A stretch of 64,000 nt of DNA from Bacteroidota bacterium. GTDB taxonomy: Bacteria > Bacteroidota > Ignavibacteria > Kapaibacteriales > UBA2268. The stretch's first letter is position 1; the number at the start of each line of letters is the position of its first letter. Where the stretch lies: positions 1 through 64,000 of the forward strand of contig JARKQC010000267.1 of NCBI GenBank assembly GCA_029974985.1, given 5' to 3'. Made by a program: the position numbers and the translations under genes. The notes beneath the pieces are model-generated. The model made no database searches. It was not told the origin of the DNA and worked only from the letters and a program-made list of their open reading frames with translations. Shown here piece by piece: positions 43,599 through 53,215 of this stretch.

Positions 43599-44531
43599 TT
43601 GACTAATTATAAAGAAATATTAAAAAATATTCCAAAATCTTTTCAAAAAGATTTGAATAACTATATTAATTATATTAGACTTGAAAAAGGTTTATCTAAT
43701 AATACTTTTTATTCTTATTTACACGATATTAAAGTTTATATTGAATTTTTAGATACTCAAAAAATTGAATCATTTAATACTGTAAATTTTGAAACTATTA
43801 TTAAATTTATAGAAGAATTAGCTGAATTGGGGCTTAGTATAACAAGCAGAATGAGATATTTATCTGCAATTAAAGGATTACATCTATTCTTATTTTCTAC
43901 GGGGAAATGTGAAAAAAATCCAAGTGAAAACATTGAAATGCCAAAATTTCATAGGAAACTACCCGAATGTCTTAGTATAAATGAAATAGATTTGATTATT
44001 TTGCAGATTGATATAAATACAGACGCTGGAATTAGAGATAAAGCAATGCTTGAAACTCTTTATGCTTCTGGATTACGAATTTCTGAACTTTTAAATCTTA
44101 GACAACGTGATATTTTATATGATAATGAAATTATAAGAATCATCGGTAAAGGAAATAAAGAAAGAATTGTTCCTATTGGGAGTTCTGCCTTAAATTCAAT
44201 TTTAAAATATCAGAATTCAGTACGCTCAAAATTTTTAGGCGCTTATTTAACTGATGATATTTTATTTTTAAATCAAAGAGGCAAGCCATTAACTAGAATG
44301 GGTTTTTGGAAAATTTTGAAGAAATATTCAATAATGGCAAAAATTGAAAAAGACGTTTATCCTCATATATTTAGACATTCCTTCGCTACACATTTACTTG
44401 AGGGTGGAGCTGATTTAAGAATTGTTCAAGAAATGCTTGGGCATTCTGATATATCAACAACTCAAATTTATACTCATATAGATAGAGAATTTATAAAAGA
44501 AGTTCATAGAACGTTTCATCCACGAGCATAA
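43599..44531 (+). CDS. xerD: Tyrosine recombinase XerD/XerC (chromosome dimer resolution)
   Basis: 310 residues from a TTG start at 43599; no closer ATG exists and the N-terminal core-binding domain is then complete (FQKDLNNYINYIRLEKGLSNNT). The catalytic set is intact: Arg in ASGLRISELLNL, Lys in GKGNKERIVP, HIFRHSFATHLLEGGADLR (His-x-x-Arg), LGHSD and the nucleophile Tyr in TTQIYTHI. The sequence around GGADLRIVQEMLGHSDISTTQIYTH is XerD-like. It is a housekeeping recombinase acting at dif, not evidence of a mobile element. Cotranscribed with pgpH and followed by a terminator. Confidence 0.93.
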   Translation: MTNYKEILKNIPKSFQKDLNNYINYIRLEKGLSNNTFYSYLHDIKVYIEFLDTQKIESFNTVNFETIIKFIEELAELGLSITSRMRYLSAIKGLHLFLFSTGKCEKNPSENIEMPKFHRKLPECLSINEIDLIILQIDINTDAGIRDKAMLETLYASGLRISELLNLRQRDILYDNEIIRIIGKGNKERIVPIGSSALNSILKYQNSVRSKFLGAYLTDDILFLNQRGKPLTRMGFWKILKKYSIMAKIEKDVYPHIFRHSFATHLLEGGADLRIVQEMLGHSDISTTQIYTHIDREFIKEVHRTFHPRA

Positions 44532-44544
44532 TTATTTTTATAAT

Positions 44545-44590
44545 AATTAAAATTTGGAAATTAAATTTTAATTTATTTTTTTTGCAAAAT
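44545..44590 (+). terminator. Terminator after xerD
   Basis: AATTAAAATTT (44545-44555), 7-nt loop, AAATTTTAATT (44563-44573), then a T-rich run (TTATTTTTTTTT). Confidence 0.7.
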
Positions 44591-44683
44591 AAAATGGCTG
44601 TATAAAAAATGATTTTTTTTTTATTTTCTACGCTTCTATTTTTTTAAACATCATATTTATTATATTTTATCGAGGAAATAAGT

Positions 44684-46180
44684 ATTAATTTACAAATTGA
44701 AATAGTACTCTTAATTTTTTCAATACTATTCTTTTTTAGTATATTGGCTGGAAAAGCAAGTTCAAGATTTGGCGTACCTGCTTTATTACTTTTTTTAACA
44801 GTTGGTATGCTAAGCGGTAGTGATGGTTTAGGAATAAATTTTCAAAATTATCATATTGCTCAAGTTATTGGAACTATTGCACTATGTATTATCCTTTTTT
44901 CTGGCGGTTTAGATACTAAATTTAATGAAATCCGCCCTATATTATCACAAGGAGTTATTTTAGCAACTTTTGGGGTTGTTTTAACTGCATTGACTACGGG
45001 GCTAATAGTATGGTGGATATTCGGAATGACTATGAAATCAGCTGGGGTTGGCTTCACAACTTCTTTATTACTTGCTTCAACAATGTCTTCTACTGATTCT
45101 GCTTCGGTATTTTCTATTTTGCGCTCAAAAAGTTTAAATCTTAAGAATAATTTGCGTCCAATGCTCGAACTCGAAAGTGGAAGTAATGACCCAATGGCAT
45201 ATATTCTTGTAATTACATTAATTGAAATTATAAAAATGGATGCAAATCCAAATTATTGGTCAGTTGGTGCTTTATTAATCTTACAATTACTCGTAGGAGC
45301 AAGTAGCGGATATTTACTTGGTAAATTATCTGTATTTATTATTAATAGAATAAAAATAGGAAATGATTCTTTATACCCAATACTACTTTTTACATTTTGT
45401 ATTTTAATATTCTCATCTACATATTTTATTAATGGAAATAGTTACCTTGCAGTATATATTGGGGGATTAGTAATTGGGAACTCAAAATTCATTCATAAAC
45501 GTTCTTCATTGAACTTTTTCGATGCTTTGGCTTGGTTATTCCAATTAGTGATGTTTTTGGCATTGGGCTTATTTGTAAATCCAACAGAATTAATTCCAAT
45601 CATAATACCGGGATTAATAATTAGTTTAGTAATGATTTTTATTACAAGACCTTTGTCTGTATTTTTAAGCTTGGTTCCGTTTAGCAAAATGAAGTTAGCT
45701 GATAAAACTTATGTTTCTTGGGTTGGACTTCGTGGTGCAGTACCAATTATTTTTGCAATTTTTCCTTTAGCAGAAGATATTCCTTATGCAAGATTAATAT
45801 TTAATATTGTATTTTTTTGTACATTAGTTTCTCTATTATTACAAGGAACGACTGTTACAGTAATTGCAGAATGGCTTGGATTAGCTGAGAAATCAAAAGC
45901 TCCGAGCAAATTACAAGATTTCGATGTTGATTTTTCTGATGAAATAAAATCAGTTACTTGTGAAATTCTTATAACTAATGAGGTATTATCAAACGGAAAT
46001 AGACTAATGGATTTAGGTTTGCCAGATAAAACTTTGGCTGTAATGGTTAAACGTTACGATAAATTTTTTGTGCCTACGGGCAAGACAGTATTAAAAAATT
46101 CAGATAAATTATTGATTATTACAGATAATCACGAAGCATTGATGGAAACTTATCAAAATCTTGGTTTACAAAATAAATAA
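44684..46180 (+). CDS. Potassium/proton antiporter (CvrA/NhaP2-type CPA1 transporter), probable ATT start
   Basis: About 498 residues: twelve or so membrane helices (AGKASSRFGVPALLLFLTVGM, TSLLLASTMSSTDSASVFSILRS, LELESGSNDPMAYILV, YVSWVGLRGAVPIIFAIFPL) and a C-terminal RCK/TrkA-C domain (EILITNEVLSNGNRLMDLGL). CPA1 antiporters of this type exchange K+ or Na+ for H+ and regulate volume. The first conventional start (TTG 44744) would remove most of the first helix (LQIEIVLLIFSILFFFSIL), which the open frame encodes. GAGGAA at 44672-44677 sits 6 nt before an ATT at 44684, so initiation at ATT is proposed. Monocistronic. Confidence 0.8.
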   Translation: MNLQIEIVLLIFSILFFFSILAGKASSRFGVPALLLFLTVGMLSGSDGLGINFQNYHIAQVIGTIALCIILFSGGLDTKFNEIRPILSQGVILATFGVVLTALTTGLIVWWIFGMTMKSAGVGFTTSLLLASTMSSTDSASVFSILRSKSLNLKNNLRPMLELESGSNDPMAYILVITLIEIIKMDANPNYWSVGALLILQLLVGASSGYLLGKLSVFIINRIKIGNDSLYPILLFTFCILIFSSTYFINGNSYLAVYIGGLVIGNSKFIHKRSSLNFFDALAWLFQLVMFLALGLFVNPTELIPIIIPGLIISLVMIFITRPLSVFLSLVPFSKMKLADKTYVSWVGLRGAVPIIFAIFPLAEDIPYARLIFNIVFFCTLVSLLLQGTTVTVIAEWLGLAEKSKAPSKLQDFDVDFSDEIKSVTCEILITNEVLSNGNRLMDLGLPDKTLAVMVKRYDKFFVPTGKTVLKNSDKLLIITDNHEALMETYQNLGLQNK

Positions 46181-46191
46181 TCATAGTTTTA

Positions 46192-46237
46192 TATAAAAAA
46201 ACTTGACTGCTTTTCATTATTTAAAAAACAGTCAAGT
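46192..46237 (-). terminator. Terminator of the VOC protein gene (minus strand)
   Basis: ACTTGACTG (46237-46229 read on minus) pairs with CAGTCAAGT (46209-46201) and is followed on the minus strand by a T run (46200-46194). It may also serve the converging antiporter gene. Confidence 0.75.
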
Positions 46238-46263
46238 CGTAAATATTATTAATAATTAAATAA

Positions 46264-46722
46264 TTAGCTTAATGCTTTAATAACATCTTCTGGAGCCTGA
46301 ACAAGCTCAACGAGAACTCCTTGAGAAGAAAGTGGAAATTCCTCATTTCCTTTCGGATGAATAAAGCAAATATCATATCCAGAAGCACCTTTGCGAATAC
46401 CACCGGGAGTAAATCTCACTCCATTAGAACTTAACCATTCTACACAAGCTTTGAGGTCGTCAATCCATAAACCAATATGATTTAATTGAGGCTCGTGTAC
46501 TTTTGGCTTTTTTTCTGCATCGAGTGGTTGCATTAAATCAACTTCTACTGAATATGGTCCTTCACCAATTCTGAGAATATCTTCATCAACATTTTCAGAA
46601 ATACTTGTGAATGTATGGATTTTTGTCAAACCCATAATATCAACCCAAAAATTTGATAATTTTGCTTTATCTAAACCGCCAATAGCAATTTGTTGAATTC
46701 CTAATACTTTAAATGGTCTCAT
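46264..46722 (-). CDS. VOC-superfamily (glyoxalase/dioxygenase-like) protein
   Basis: 152 residues forming two beta-alpha-beta-beta-beta modules: [23 protein letters not shown] at the start and [24 protein letters not shown] in the second half, with VLVELVQ near the end. Metal ligands plausible for this fold are the Glu in SVEVDL, His82 and Glu in LVELVQ. Members include glyoxalase I, methylmalonyl-CoA epimerase and dioxygenases; which of these it is cannot be decided. A -7-like TATTTTTG lies at 46751-46744. Confidence 0.8.
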   Translation of the reverse strand: MRPFKVLGIQQIAIGGLDKAKLSNFWVDIMGLTKIHTFTSISENVDEDILRIGEGPYSVEVDLMQPLDAEKKPKVHEPQLNHIGLWIDDLKACVEWLSSNGVRFTPGGIRKGASGYDICFIHPKGNEEFPLSSQGVLVELVQAPEDVIKALS

Positions 46723-46849
46723 TATTCTTTTTCATTTGTTACACAAAAATAAACTCAAAATTAATTATAATTCATTTTATAAACAAATTTATTCACTAAA
46801 AAGCAGTTTATTTAAGCAATTTTTTATAAATTACTTATTAATATAATTA

Positions 46850-47659
46850 TTAACTATCTTTTTGTTTAAAACTACTAATAATTTTTTTTACTTCTTCAAT
46901 TTTATTCTCATCAAAACTACTATTATTTTTTAATAAAGGTGTTAATAAATCAATTGGAATTGGAAATAAGATAGTTGAATTTTTCTCAGTTGCTATATCA
47001 GCAACAGTTTGTAAAAATCTTAATTGTAGTGCAACTGGTTCAACAGCAATTTGTTCTGCGGCTTCTCGAAGTTTTGCCGCCGCTTGTAATTCACCTTCTG
47101 CATTAATGATTTTTGCACGACGCTCACGCTCGGCTTGGGCTTGTTTAGCCATAGCACGTTGCATTTCAAGGGGCAAATCAATTTGTTTTACCTCGACAGC
47201 AGTAACTTTAATTCCCCAAGGCTCGGTATGCTCATCAATTATTTGCTGAAGTTGAATATTAATTTTATCGCGTTCTGCAAGTAAATCATCTAAATCAGAT
47301 TGCCCAAGAATACTGCGTAATGTTGTTTGGGCAATTTGGTCTGTTGCATATAAATAATTTTCGATTGCAACAATTGCTTTATCTGGATAAACGACTCTAA
47401 AATAAACCACAGCATTTACTTTTATCGAAACATTATCTTTTGTGATTACATCTTGAGGTGCAACGTCTAATGTAACAGTTCTTAGACTAACACGCACCAT
47501 TTTATCAATAAATGGTACTAAAATGATTAATCCTGGTCCTTTAAACCCAATAAGTCGTCCAAGTCGGAAAACAACAGCTCTTTCATATTCTCTAATCACT
47601 TTAATAGTAGAAAAAAGAATAAACCCAACTAAGATTACTAAATATATCAATAATTCCAT
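46850..47659 (-). CDS. Slipin (SPFH/stomatin/prohibitin-family) membrane protein
   Basis: 269 residues. One N-terminal membrane helix ([16 protein letters not shown]) is followed by an SPFH band 7 domain ([57 protein letters not shown]) and a coiled segment ([25 protein letters not shown]). Slipins form ring-like scaffolds in membranes and often associate with an NfeD protease, which is not adjacent here. It is divergent from polA. A -7-like TAAGTTTG lies about 45 bp upstream. Confidence 0.92.
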   Translation of the reverse strand: MELLIYLVILVGFILFSTIKVIREYERAVVFRLGRLIGFKGPGLIILVPFIDKMVRVSLRTVTLDVAPQDVITKDNVSIKVNAVVYFRVVYPDKAIVAIENYLYATDQIAQTTLRSILGQSDLDDLLAERDKINIQLQQIIDEHTEPWGIKVTAVEVKQIDLPLEMQRAMAKQAQAERERRAKIINAEGELQAAAKLREAAEQIAVEPVALQLRFLQTVADIATEKNSTILFPIPIDLLTPLLKNNSSFDENKIEEVKKIISSFKQKDS

Positions 47660-47800
47660 AGCAATGCCCCTAATTAATTTTTATAAAAGTATAAATAAAT
47701 TATTTCAAACTTACAAATAATATTAATAATTGATGTTAAAAATTAAAAATAATTTAAACGTCGCTAATATTTTTAATAATGAAATTTTGAGAAAATTGAA

Positions 47801-50638
47801 ATGGAAAATGAAGTAAATAAATTATATTTAATTGATGGAATGTCTATCGTATTTCGAGCTTATCATGCAATGTCCACTTCGGGTTTAAAATCTCCTAATG
47901 GCGAGCCTACTGGAGCAGTTTTTGGTTTTACTAATATTATAACATCATTATTAGAAAGATTTAATCCACAAAGAATTGCTGTTGTTTTCGACCGACCCGA
48001 GCCAACATTTCGTCATAAAATGTATCCAGAATATAAAGCAAATCGCGATGAATTTCCACAAGAATTAGTTCCACAATTATTAAGAATTAAAGAGTTACTT
48101 GATTTACTTAATATTCCAAGAATTGAATTATCTGGCTACGAGGCTGATGATATTATTGGCACTCTTGCTAAACAGGCTTCTAAAAATAATTGGCAAGTTA
48201 AATGCCTTACTTCTGATAAAGATTATTATCAGTTAGTTGATGAAAATATTTCGCTTATGAAGCCCGGAAAGCGTGGTGAAGATTTTGAAATAATAAATAT
48301 TCCGCAAGTTATCGAAAAATTTGGAGTTCAGCCAAATCAAGTAATCGAAGTGTTAGCTCTTATTGGCGATAGTTCGGATAATATACCGGGTATTAAAGGT
48401 GTTGGTGAAAAAACGGCAATTCCACTAATCCAAAAATATGGTAATATCGAAAATATATATAAAAATCTAAACAAAATTGAAAAACAATCTTTAAAAAGTA
48501 AATTTGAAGATTCAAAAGATATTGCAGAGCTTTCTAAGGTGCTTGTAACTATTGATGTTAATGTTCCATTAAATTATAATATTGATGATTGCAAAATAAA
48601 AACTCCAAAATATCATGAAATTGATAATTTTTTTGCAGAACTTGGATTTAATTCAATAAGAGAAAAATGGAGAATAAAAGCAAAGAAAAATAATTTTTCA
48701 AATGAAATAACTACTAATGACTCTCAAAATAATGATAAAAATTCAATTAATAAAAATGAGATAAATGAGAAAAAAGTAAATTATATCCTAATAAAAAATT
48801 TAAATGAATTAGATAATATTATTGACGAAATACAAAATGAGCAAATTTTTTCTTTTGATTTAGAAACCGATTCTCTCGATAGAGATTCTTGCGAAATTGT
48901 TGGTATTTCACTATCTTGCAAAGAAAATACAGCATATTATATTCCCGTTGAGTATTATAATACTGATAATATAAATTCAGATTTTTCTTTATTTAATATT
49001 GAAGACAATCAATCAAATCCGAAATGGAAAGAATCTCTAAATATTTATGATGTTTTAGAAAAAATAAAATTTATTTTTGCTAATGAAAATATCCAAAAAT
49101 GTGGGCAAAATATTAAATTTGACACTTATATTTTAGAAAGACACGGTGTAAGAGTTAGTCCACTCACTTTTGATTCGATGATAGCATCATATATTATTGA
49201 CCCCGACCAAAAGCATAATTTAGATTTTTTAGCAAATAAATATTTGAATTATAATACTATTCCAATTACAAAATTAATTGGTGAAAAAAAATCTCAACAA
49301 ATATCTATGAGAAATATTTCTCCCGAAGAAATAAAAAATTATGCTTGCGAGGACTCTGATATTGCTTTAAAATTAATGAATGCTTTAAAACCAATCTTAA
49401 CAAATGAAAAACTCGAAAAAATTGCTTACGATATTGAATTTCCTCTAATTGAAGTATTAGTAAATATGGAATTAGCAGGTATAAGTATTGATACAAATTC
49501 TTTAAACGATATATCAATTATTATAAAAGAAGAAATTTCTAATCTGAAATCTCTCATTTATAAAGAATCGGGAGTTGAATTTAATATTGATTCACCCAAA
49601 CAATTAGCTGAAATATTATTTTCAAAAATGCAAATACCAGTTATAAAAAAGAATAAAACGGGTTTTAGTACTGATGTTCAAGTACTAAGTGAATTACAAA
49701 TTTCTTATCCAATTGCGGGCTACATATTAGAATATAGGCAGGCAACTAAATTATTAAGTACTTATGTAGAATCATTACCGAAATTAATTAACCCAAAAAC
49801 AAATAGAATTCATACTACTTATAATCAAGCCGTTGCTTCGACGGGACGTTTATCATCAACTGAACCTAATTTGCAAAATATACCTATCAGAACAGATTTA
49901 GGAAAAGAAATTAGAAAAGCTTTTGTTGCAAAATCTGATGATTATTTAATTTTTGCTGCTGATTATTCTCAAATTGAACTAAGAATAATGGCATATATTA
50001 GTAATGACTCATCATTAATAAATGCTTTTAAAAATGGTTTAGATGTTCATTCATCTACGGCGGCAATTCTCAATGGTATTGATATTTCTGAAGTAAATCA
50101 AGATATGAGAAGAGTTGCTAAAACAGTAAATTTCGGTATTATGTATGGGCTTGGTTCTTATGGATTGTCGCAAAGATTAGGCATTCCAAGAAAGTCTGCA
50201 AAAGAAATTATCGAAAATTATTTCAAAAAATATCCCGGTATAAGTAGTTATATGGAAAACACGATAAAGTCCACAAAAGAGAAAACTTATGCAGAAACTT
50301 TATTAGGTCGCCGAAGATATTTTATAGATATAAATGAAAAAAATGCAAATCTGCGCGCCGCCGCTGAACGTGCCGCAATAAATATGCCTATACAAGGAAC
50401 AGCATCGGATATGCTGAAACTTGCAATGATTAAAATAAATAGATTTATAAAATCAAATAATCTAAAAAGTAAAATGCTATTACAAGTTCACGACGAATTA
50501 GTATTCGAAGCTCATAAAGATGAACTTGAATTTTTACGTGAAAATGTAGTAAATATTATGATTAATGCTTTACCATTAGGCGAAGTTCCGATAGTTGTAG
50601 AGACTGGAATCGGCACTAACTGGTTCGAAGCTCATTAA
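47801..50638 (+). CDS. polA: DNA polymerase I
   Basis: 945 residues, full length. The 5'-3' nuclease is residues 1-~300 (LIDGMSIVFRAYHAM, VFDRPEPTFRHKMYPEYKANR, LIGDSSDNIPGIKGVGEKTA). The proofreading domain is ~320-540 with its acidic pair in FSFDLETDSLDRDS and the YACEDSDIAL motif. The polymerase core follows: motif A DYSQIELRIMAYISND, motif B RRVAKTVNFGIMYGLGSYGL, motif C LQVHDELVFEA. It replaces RNA primers and fills repair gaps. It carries an intact 3'-5' exonuclease, unlike many PolA proteins. Monocistronic, convergent with flagellin. Confidence 0.97.
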   Translation: MENEVNKLYLIDGMSIVFRAYHAMSTSGLKSPNGEPTGAVFGFTNIITSLLERFNPQRIAVVFDRPEPTFRHKMYPEYKANRDEFPQELVPQLLRIKELLDLLNIPRIELSGYEADDIIGTLAKQASKNNWQVKCLTSDKDYYQLVDENISLMKPGKRGEDFEIINIPQVIEKFGVQPNQVIEVLALIGDSSDNIPGIKGVGEKTAIPLIQKYGNIENIYKNLNKIEKQSLKSKFEDSKDIAELSKVLVTIDVNVPLNYNIDDCKIKTPKYHEIDNFFAELGFNSIREKWRIKAKKNNFSNEITTNDSQNNDKNSINKNEINEKKVNYILIKNLNELDNIIDEIQNEQIFSFDLETDSLDRDSCEIVGISLSCKENTAYYIPVEYYNTDNINSDFSLFNIEDNQSNPKWKESLNIYDVLEKIKFIFANENIQKCGQNIKFDTYILERHGVRVSPLTFDSMIASYIIDPDQKHNLDFLANKYLNYNTIPITKLIGEKKSQQISMRNISPEEIKNYACEDSDIALKLMNALKPILTNEKLEKIAYDIEFPLIEVLVNMELAGISIDTNSLNDISIIIKEEISNLKSLIYKESGVEFNIDSPKQLAEILFSKMQIPVIKKNKTGFSTDVQVLSELQISYPIAGYILEYRQATKLLSTYVESLPKLINPKTNRIHTTYNQAVASTGRLSSTEPNLQNIPIRTDLGKEIRKAFVAKSDDYLIFAADYSQIELRIMAYISNDSSLINAFKNGLDVHSSTAAILNGIDISEVNQDMRRVAKTVNFGIMYGLGSYGLSQRLGIPRKSAKEIIENYFKKYPGISSYMENTIKSTKEKTYAETLLGRRRYFIDINEKNANLRAAAERAAINMPIQGTASDMLKLAMIKINRFIKSNNLKSKMLLQVHDELVFEAHKDELEFLRENVVNIMINALPLGEVPIVVETGIGTNWFEAH

Positions 50639-50667
50639 CAATCTTATCACTATATATTTTTAAAAAA

Positions 50668-51615
50668 TTATCTACCTTGAATCAATTGTAAAAATGATTG
50701 AGGGTTAGTATTAGCTTGTCCTAATGATATTAAAGACGTTTGTTGTAAGAACTGAGACTTAATAAGCTCGAGCTGTTCTTTTGCTACATCAGCATCTTCA
50801 ATACGAGAAATTGCCGCATTATAATTTACAATTTGATTTTTCAATAAATCTTCTTGTGAGTCTAAACGTCCTACGATTCCACCTACATAAGAAGCCGCTT
50901 TACTTAAATTATTGATTGCATTAGAAATACTTGTGAGAGTCGCAGTAATGTTTTTAAATCCAAATACTCCTAAATCAGAAGAACTAACTGAATTTAATTG
51001 AGATAAATTTAATCCTGTAATTCCAGCAAAATCGGAAGCAGTAGTATTAAGCAAAAAATCTTTTCCACTTTGAATATTATAATCTTCGAAATTATTCTTT
51101 TTCATATTAATTTCGATTTTCAATAAATCATTATTTCCTTTAGTACCAATTAAAAAATCAGTTGAAAAAGTACCATCGAGTAATTGTCTGCTACCAAATA
51201 CAGTAGAATCAACAACAGCACCGATTTGTTGGGCAATTCGATATGCCGCTTTTGCTAAAGCAACTTTTTCATCAGTACCAACAGCACCAGATGAGGCATT
51301 TAAAACTGATTCTTTGATTTTTTGAAGTTGGTCTCCAATATTTTCAAGTGAATCCATAATAATATTAGCTAAATTCTTTGCATCGCCAACCATATTTACA
51401 GCTGATTTTAATGATGTATTTCTTGCTATTAAAGCGCGAGAAGTAATATATCCCGCAACATCATCAGCCGCACTATTAATTCTTTTACCCGTAGATAATC
51501 TTAATTGACGCAAAGAAATATTTCGATTTGATACTTCGAGAGAATTGTAAGCATTCTCAGCAGAAATATTTGTGCGAATCCTTGCATTACCGCCTATTGC
51601 AAAAGGCATAGTCAA
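50668..51615 (-). CDS. fliC: Flagellin
   Basis: 315 residues. The N-terminal D0/D1 is clear (NISLRQLRLSTGKRINSAADDVAGYITSRALIA), as is the C-terminal D0 (AISRIEDADVAKEQLELIKSQFLQQTSLISLGQANTNPQSFLQLIQ). The central variable part is short (about 120 residues), giving a compact filament subunit. It polymerises into the flagellar filament after export by the flagellar secretion apparatus. A strong Shine-Dalgarno (GGAGG, 6 nt before ATG) stands out in a genome where most genes lack one, in line with high expression. No other flagellar gene is in the window. Confidence 0.95.
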   Translation of the reverse strand: MTMPFAIGGNARIRTNISAENAYNSLEVSNRNISLRQLRLSTGKRINSAADDVAGYITSRALIARNTSLKSAVNMVGDAKNLANIIMDSLENIGDQLQKIKESVLNASSGAVGTDEKVALAKAAYRIAQQIGAVVDSTVFGSRQLLDGTFSTDFLIGTKGNNDLLKIEINMKKNNFEDYNIQSGKDFLLNTTASDFAGITGLNLSQLNSVSSSDLGVFGFKNITATLTSISNAINNLSKAASYVGGIVGRLDSQEDLLKNQIVNYNAAISRIEDADVAKEQLELIKSQFLQQTSLISLGQANTNPQSFLQLIQGR

Positions 51616-51699
51616 CCTCCATGTGACGTTATAAATAAATTATATATAAATTTTAAAAAATTAAGTTCGATTAATAAAAACAACTTATAGTCCATTTTT

Positions 51700-51716
51700 A
51701 TCAAGTTATATGCCAA
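51700..51716 (-). promoter_or_regulatory. Possible sigma-54-type promoter of flagellin
   Basis: On the minus strand TTGGCATA-TAAC-TTGAT, which fits TTGGCACG-N4-TTGCW with the -24 GG intact and the -12 GC changed to GA. It lies about 85 bp ahead of the ATG. No TAnnTTTG element is seen here. Based on one imperfect match. Confidence 0.3.
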
Positions 51717-51875
51717 TAGATTTTTTTTCTTTTTTTTTGCTATCATATTATATTGTATTATATATCATAACTATATTGAATAATATATACTTATGTTGAT
51801 TACAAATATTCATTATCAAAGAATTATATTTTAATTTTATTTATTATTGTTCAATTTTATATTGGCTAAAATTAG

Positions 51876-51883
51876 TATTTTTG
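51876..51883 (+). promoter_or_regulatory. -7 element (TATTTTTG) of queA
   Basis: Exact TAnnTTTG, followed by CA as is common in Bacteroidota promoters, 41 bp ahead of the ATG. The -33 TTTG is not at the expected spacing. Confidence 0.4.
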
Positions 51884-51924
51884 CATAATATTAGCAATTC
51901 AATTAATTTTATTTATAATATTTT

Positions 51925-53166
51925 ATGTCTTATTTGCCACAAATAAACATTTCAGATTTTGATTATTATTTGACTAAGGATAAAATCGCTTTATTCCCAA
52001 CAGAAAAAAGAGATTTAAGTAAATTACTATTCTATAATATTAATAATGATACAATTCTACATAAGCAATTTAATGATATTACTAATTTAATTCCCAAAAA
52101 AAGTTTATTAATTCTAAATTCAACAAAAGTAATATCCGCAAGAATTTTTATGAAAAAACCAAGTGGTGGAAAATGTGAGATATTACTTATTGAGCCATTA
52201 TTACCTAATCAAGACCCTGCTTTAATAATGTCGAGTAAAGAAAAATGTGTTTGGAAATGTATGATTGGTGGTAGAAATATTAAAATTGATATGACATTAT
52301 CTTTATTAATTGATAATAAATTTAATTTCTCTGCAATTATATTAGAAAAAGAACACAATTATGCAAAAATTGAATTTAATTGGGATTATATATTTTCATT
52401 CTCCGAAGTAATTAGTGAAATTGGAAAAATACCTTTACCTCCGTATATAGATAGAGAAAGTAATCAAATTGATAAAGATAGATACCAAACCATTTATGCT
52501 AATTTTGACGGTTCGATTGCTGCACCAACTGCGGGATTACATTTTACTGATGAAATTTTAAAGAAATTAGAAAAAAATAATATAAATATCCAAAATATTA
52601 TTTTACACGTAGGTCCAGGTACATTTGTTCCCGTATCTAATGATGATATTCGCCTACATACAATGCATGAAGAATTAGCTATAATAAATAAAAGTACAAT
52701 ATTAGCCATTAAATATAATTTGGAGAATAATCATAGTATAATTACTGTAGGTACAACAAGTGTTAGGACAATCGAAACTTTATATTGGCTTGGATTTCAA
52801 TTATATATTAATAATGATTTTAATTTACAAAATTTTTATTTTGAGCAAGATATACCATATTTTTTAAGTTCGAAATATAATTTAATTACTCCATTAGAAT
52901 CAATAAACGTCATTTTGAATTATATGTCAGAAAAAAATTTGAATATAATATATGGAAAAACAAAATTATTTATTGTACCATCATATAAATTTCAATTTAT
53001 AAACGGTATTATCACAAATTTTCATTTACCTAAATCAACATTATTATTATTAATATCTGCTTTTTTAGATAAAAACAAATGGTTGGAAATATATGAAAAT
53101 GCTTTAAAAAATGATTATAGATTTTTAAGTTATGGCGATTCTTCATTTTTATTGAAGGAAATCTAA
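51925..53166 (+). CDS. queA: S-adenosylmethionine:tRNA ribosyltransferase-isomerase
   Basis: 413 residues, longer than the ~350 of E. coli but similar to other Bacteroidota forms. It transfers the ribosyl part of SAM to preQ1 in tRNA during queuosine synthesis. Signatures are DKIALFPTEKRDLSKLL, the DGSIAAPTAGLHFTDE segment, HVGPGTFVPV, GTTSVRTIETLYWLG and ITNFHLPKSTLLLLISAF. The extra length is spread over insertions around residues 90-130 and 300-340. It is 49 bp before panB. Confidence 0.95.
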   Translation: MSYLPQINISDFDYYLTKDKIALFPTEKRDLSKLLFYNINNDTILHKQFNDITNLIPKKSLLILNSTKVISARIFMKKPSGGKCEILLIEPLLPNQDPALIMSSKEKCVWKCMIGGRNIKIDMTLSLLIDNKFNFSAIILEKEHNYAKIEFNWDYIFSFSEVISEIGKIPLPPYIDRESNQIDKDRYQTIYANFDGSIAAPTAGLHFTDEILKKLEKNNINIQNIILHVGPGTFVPVSNDDIRLHTMHEELAIINKSTILAIKYNLENNHSIITVGTTSVRTIETLYWLGFQLYINNDFNLQNFYFEQDIPYFLSSKYNLITPLESINVILNYMSEKNLNIIYGKTKLFIVPSYKFQFINGIITNFHLPKSTLLLLISAFLDKNKWLEIYENALKNDYRFLSYGDSSFLLKEI

Positions 53167-53215
53167 ATAATTAATCTTACTTTTACGTTATATAAATTTT
53201 TCTAATGGAAATAAT

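Larger units (their letters stand above)
51616..51924. other. Divergent intergenic region between flagellin and queA
   Basis: 309 bp without a coding frame. On the minus strand it contains the flagellin ribosome-binding site (GGAGG) and a sigma-54-like element (51700-51716). On the plus strand it contains a -7 element TATTTTTG (51876-51883) ahead of queA. Confidence 0.6.

Noticed and set aside
43599..44531. Tyrosine recombinase as an integrase of a mobile element
   Set aside because: It is full-length XerD-like, sits in an operon with pgpH, and no att repeats or phage genes are near; a housekeeping role is more likely.
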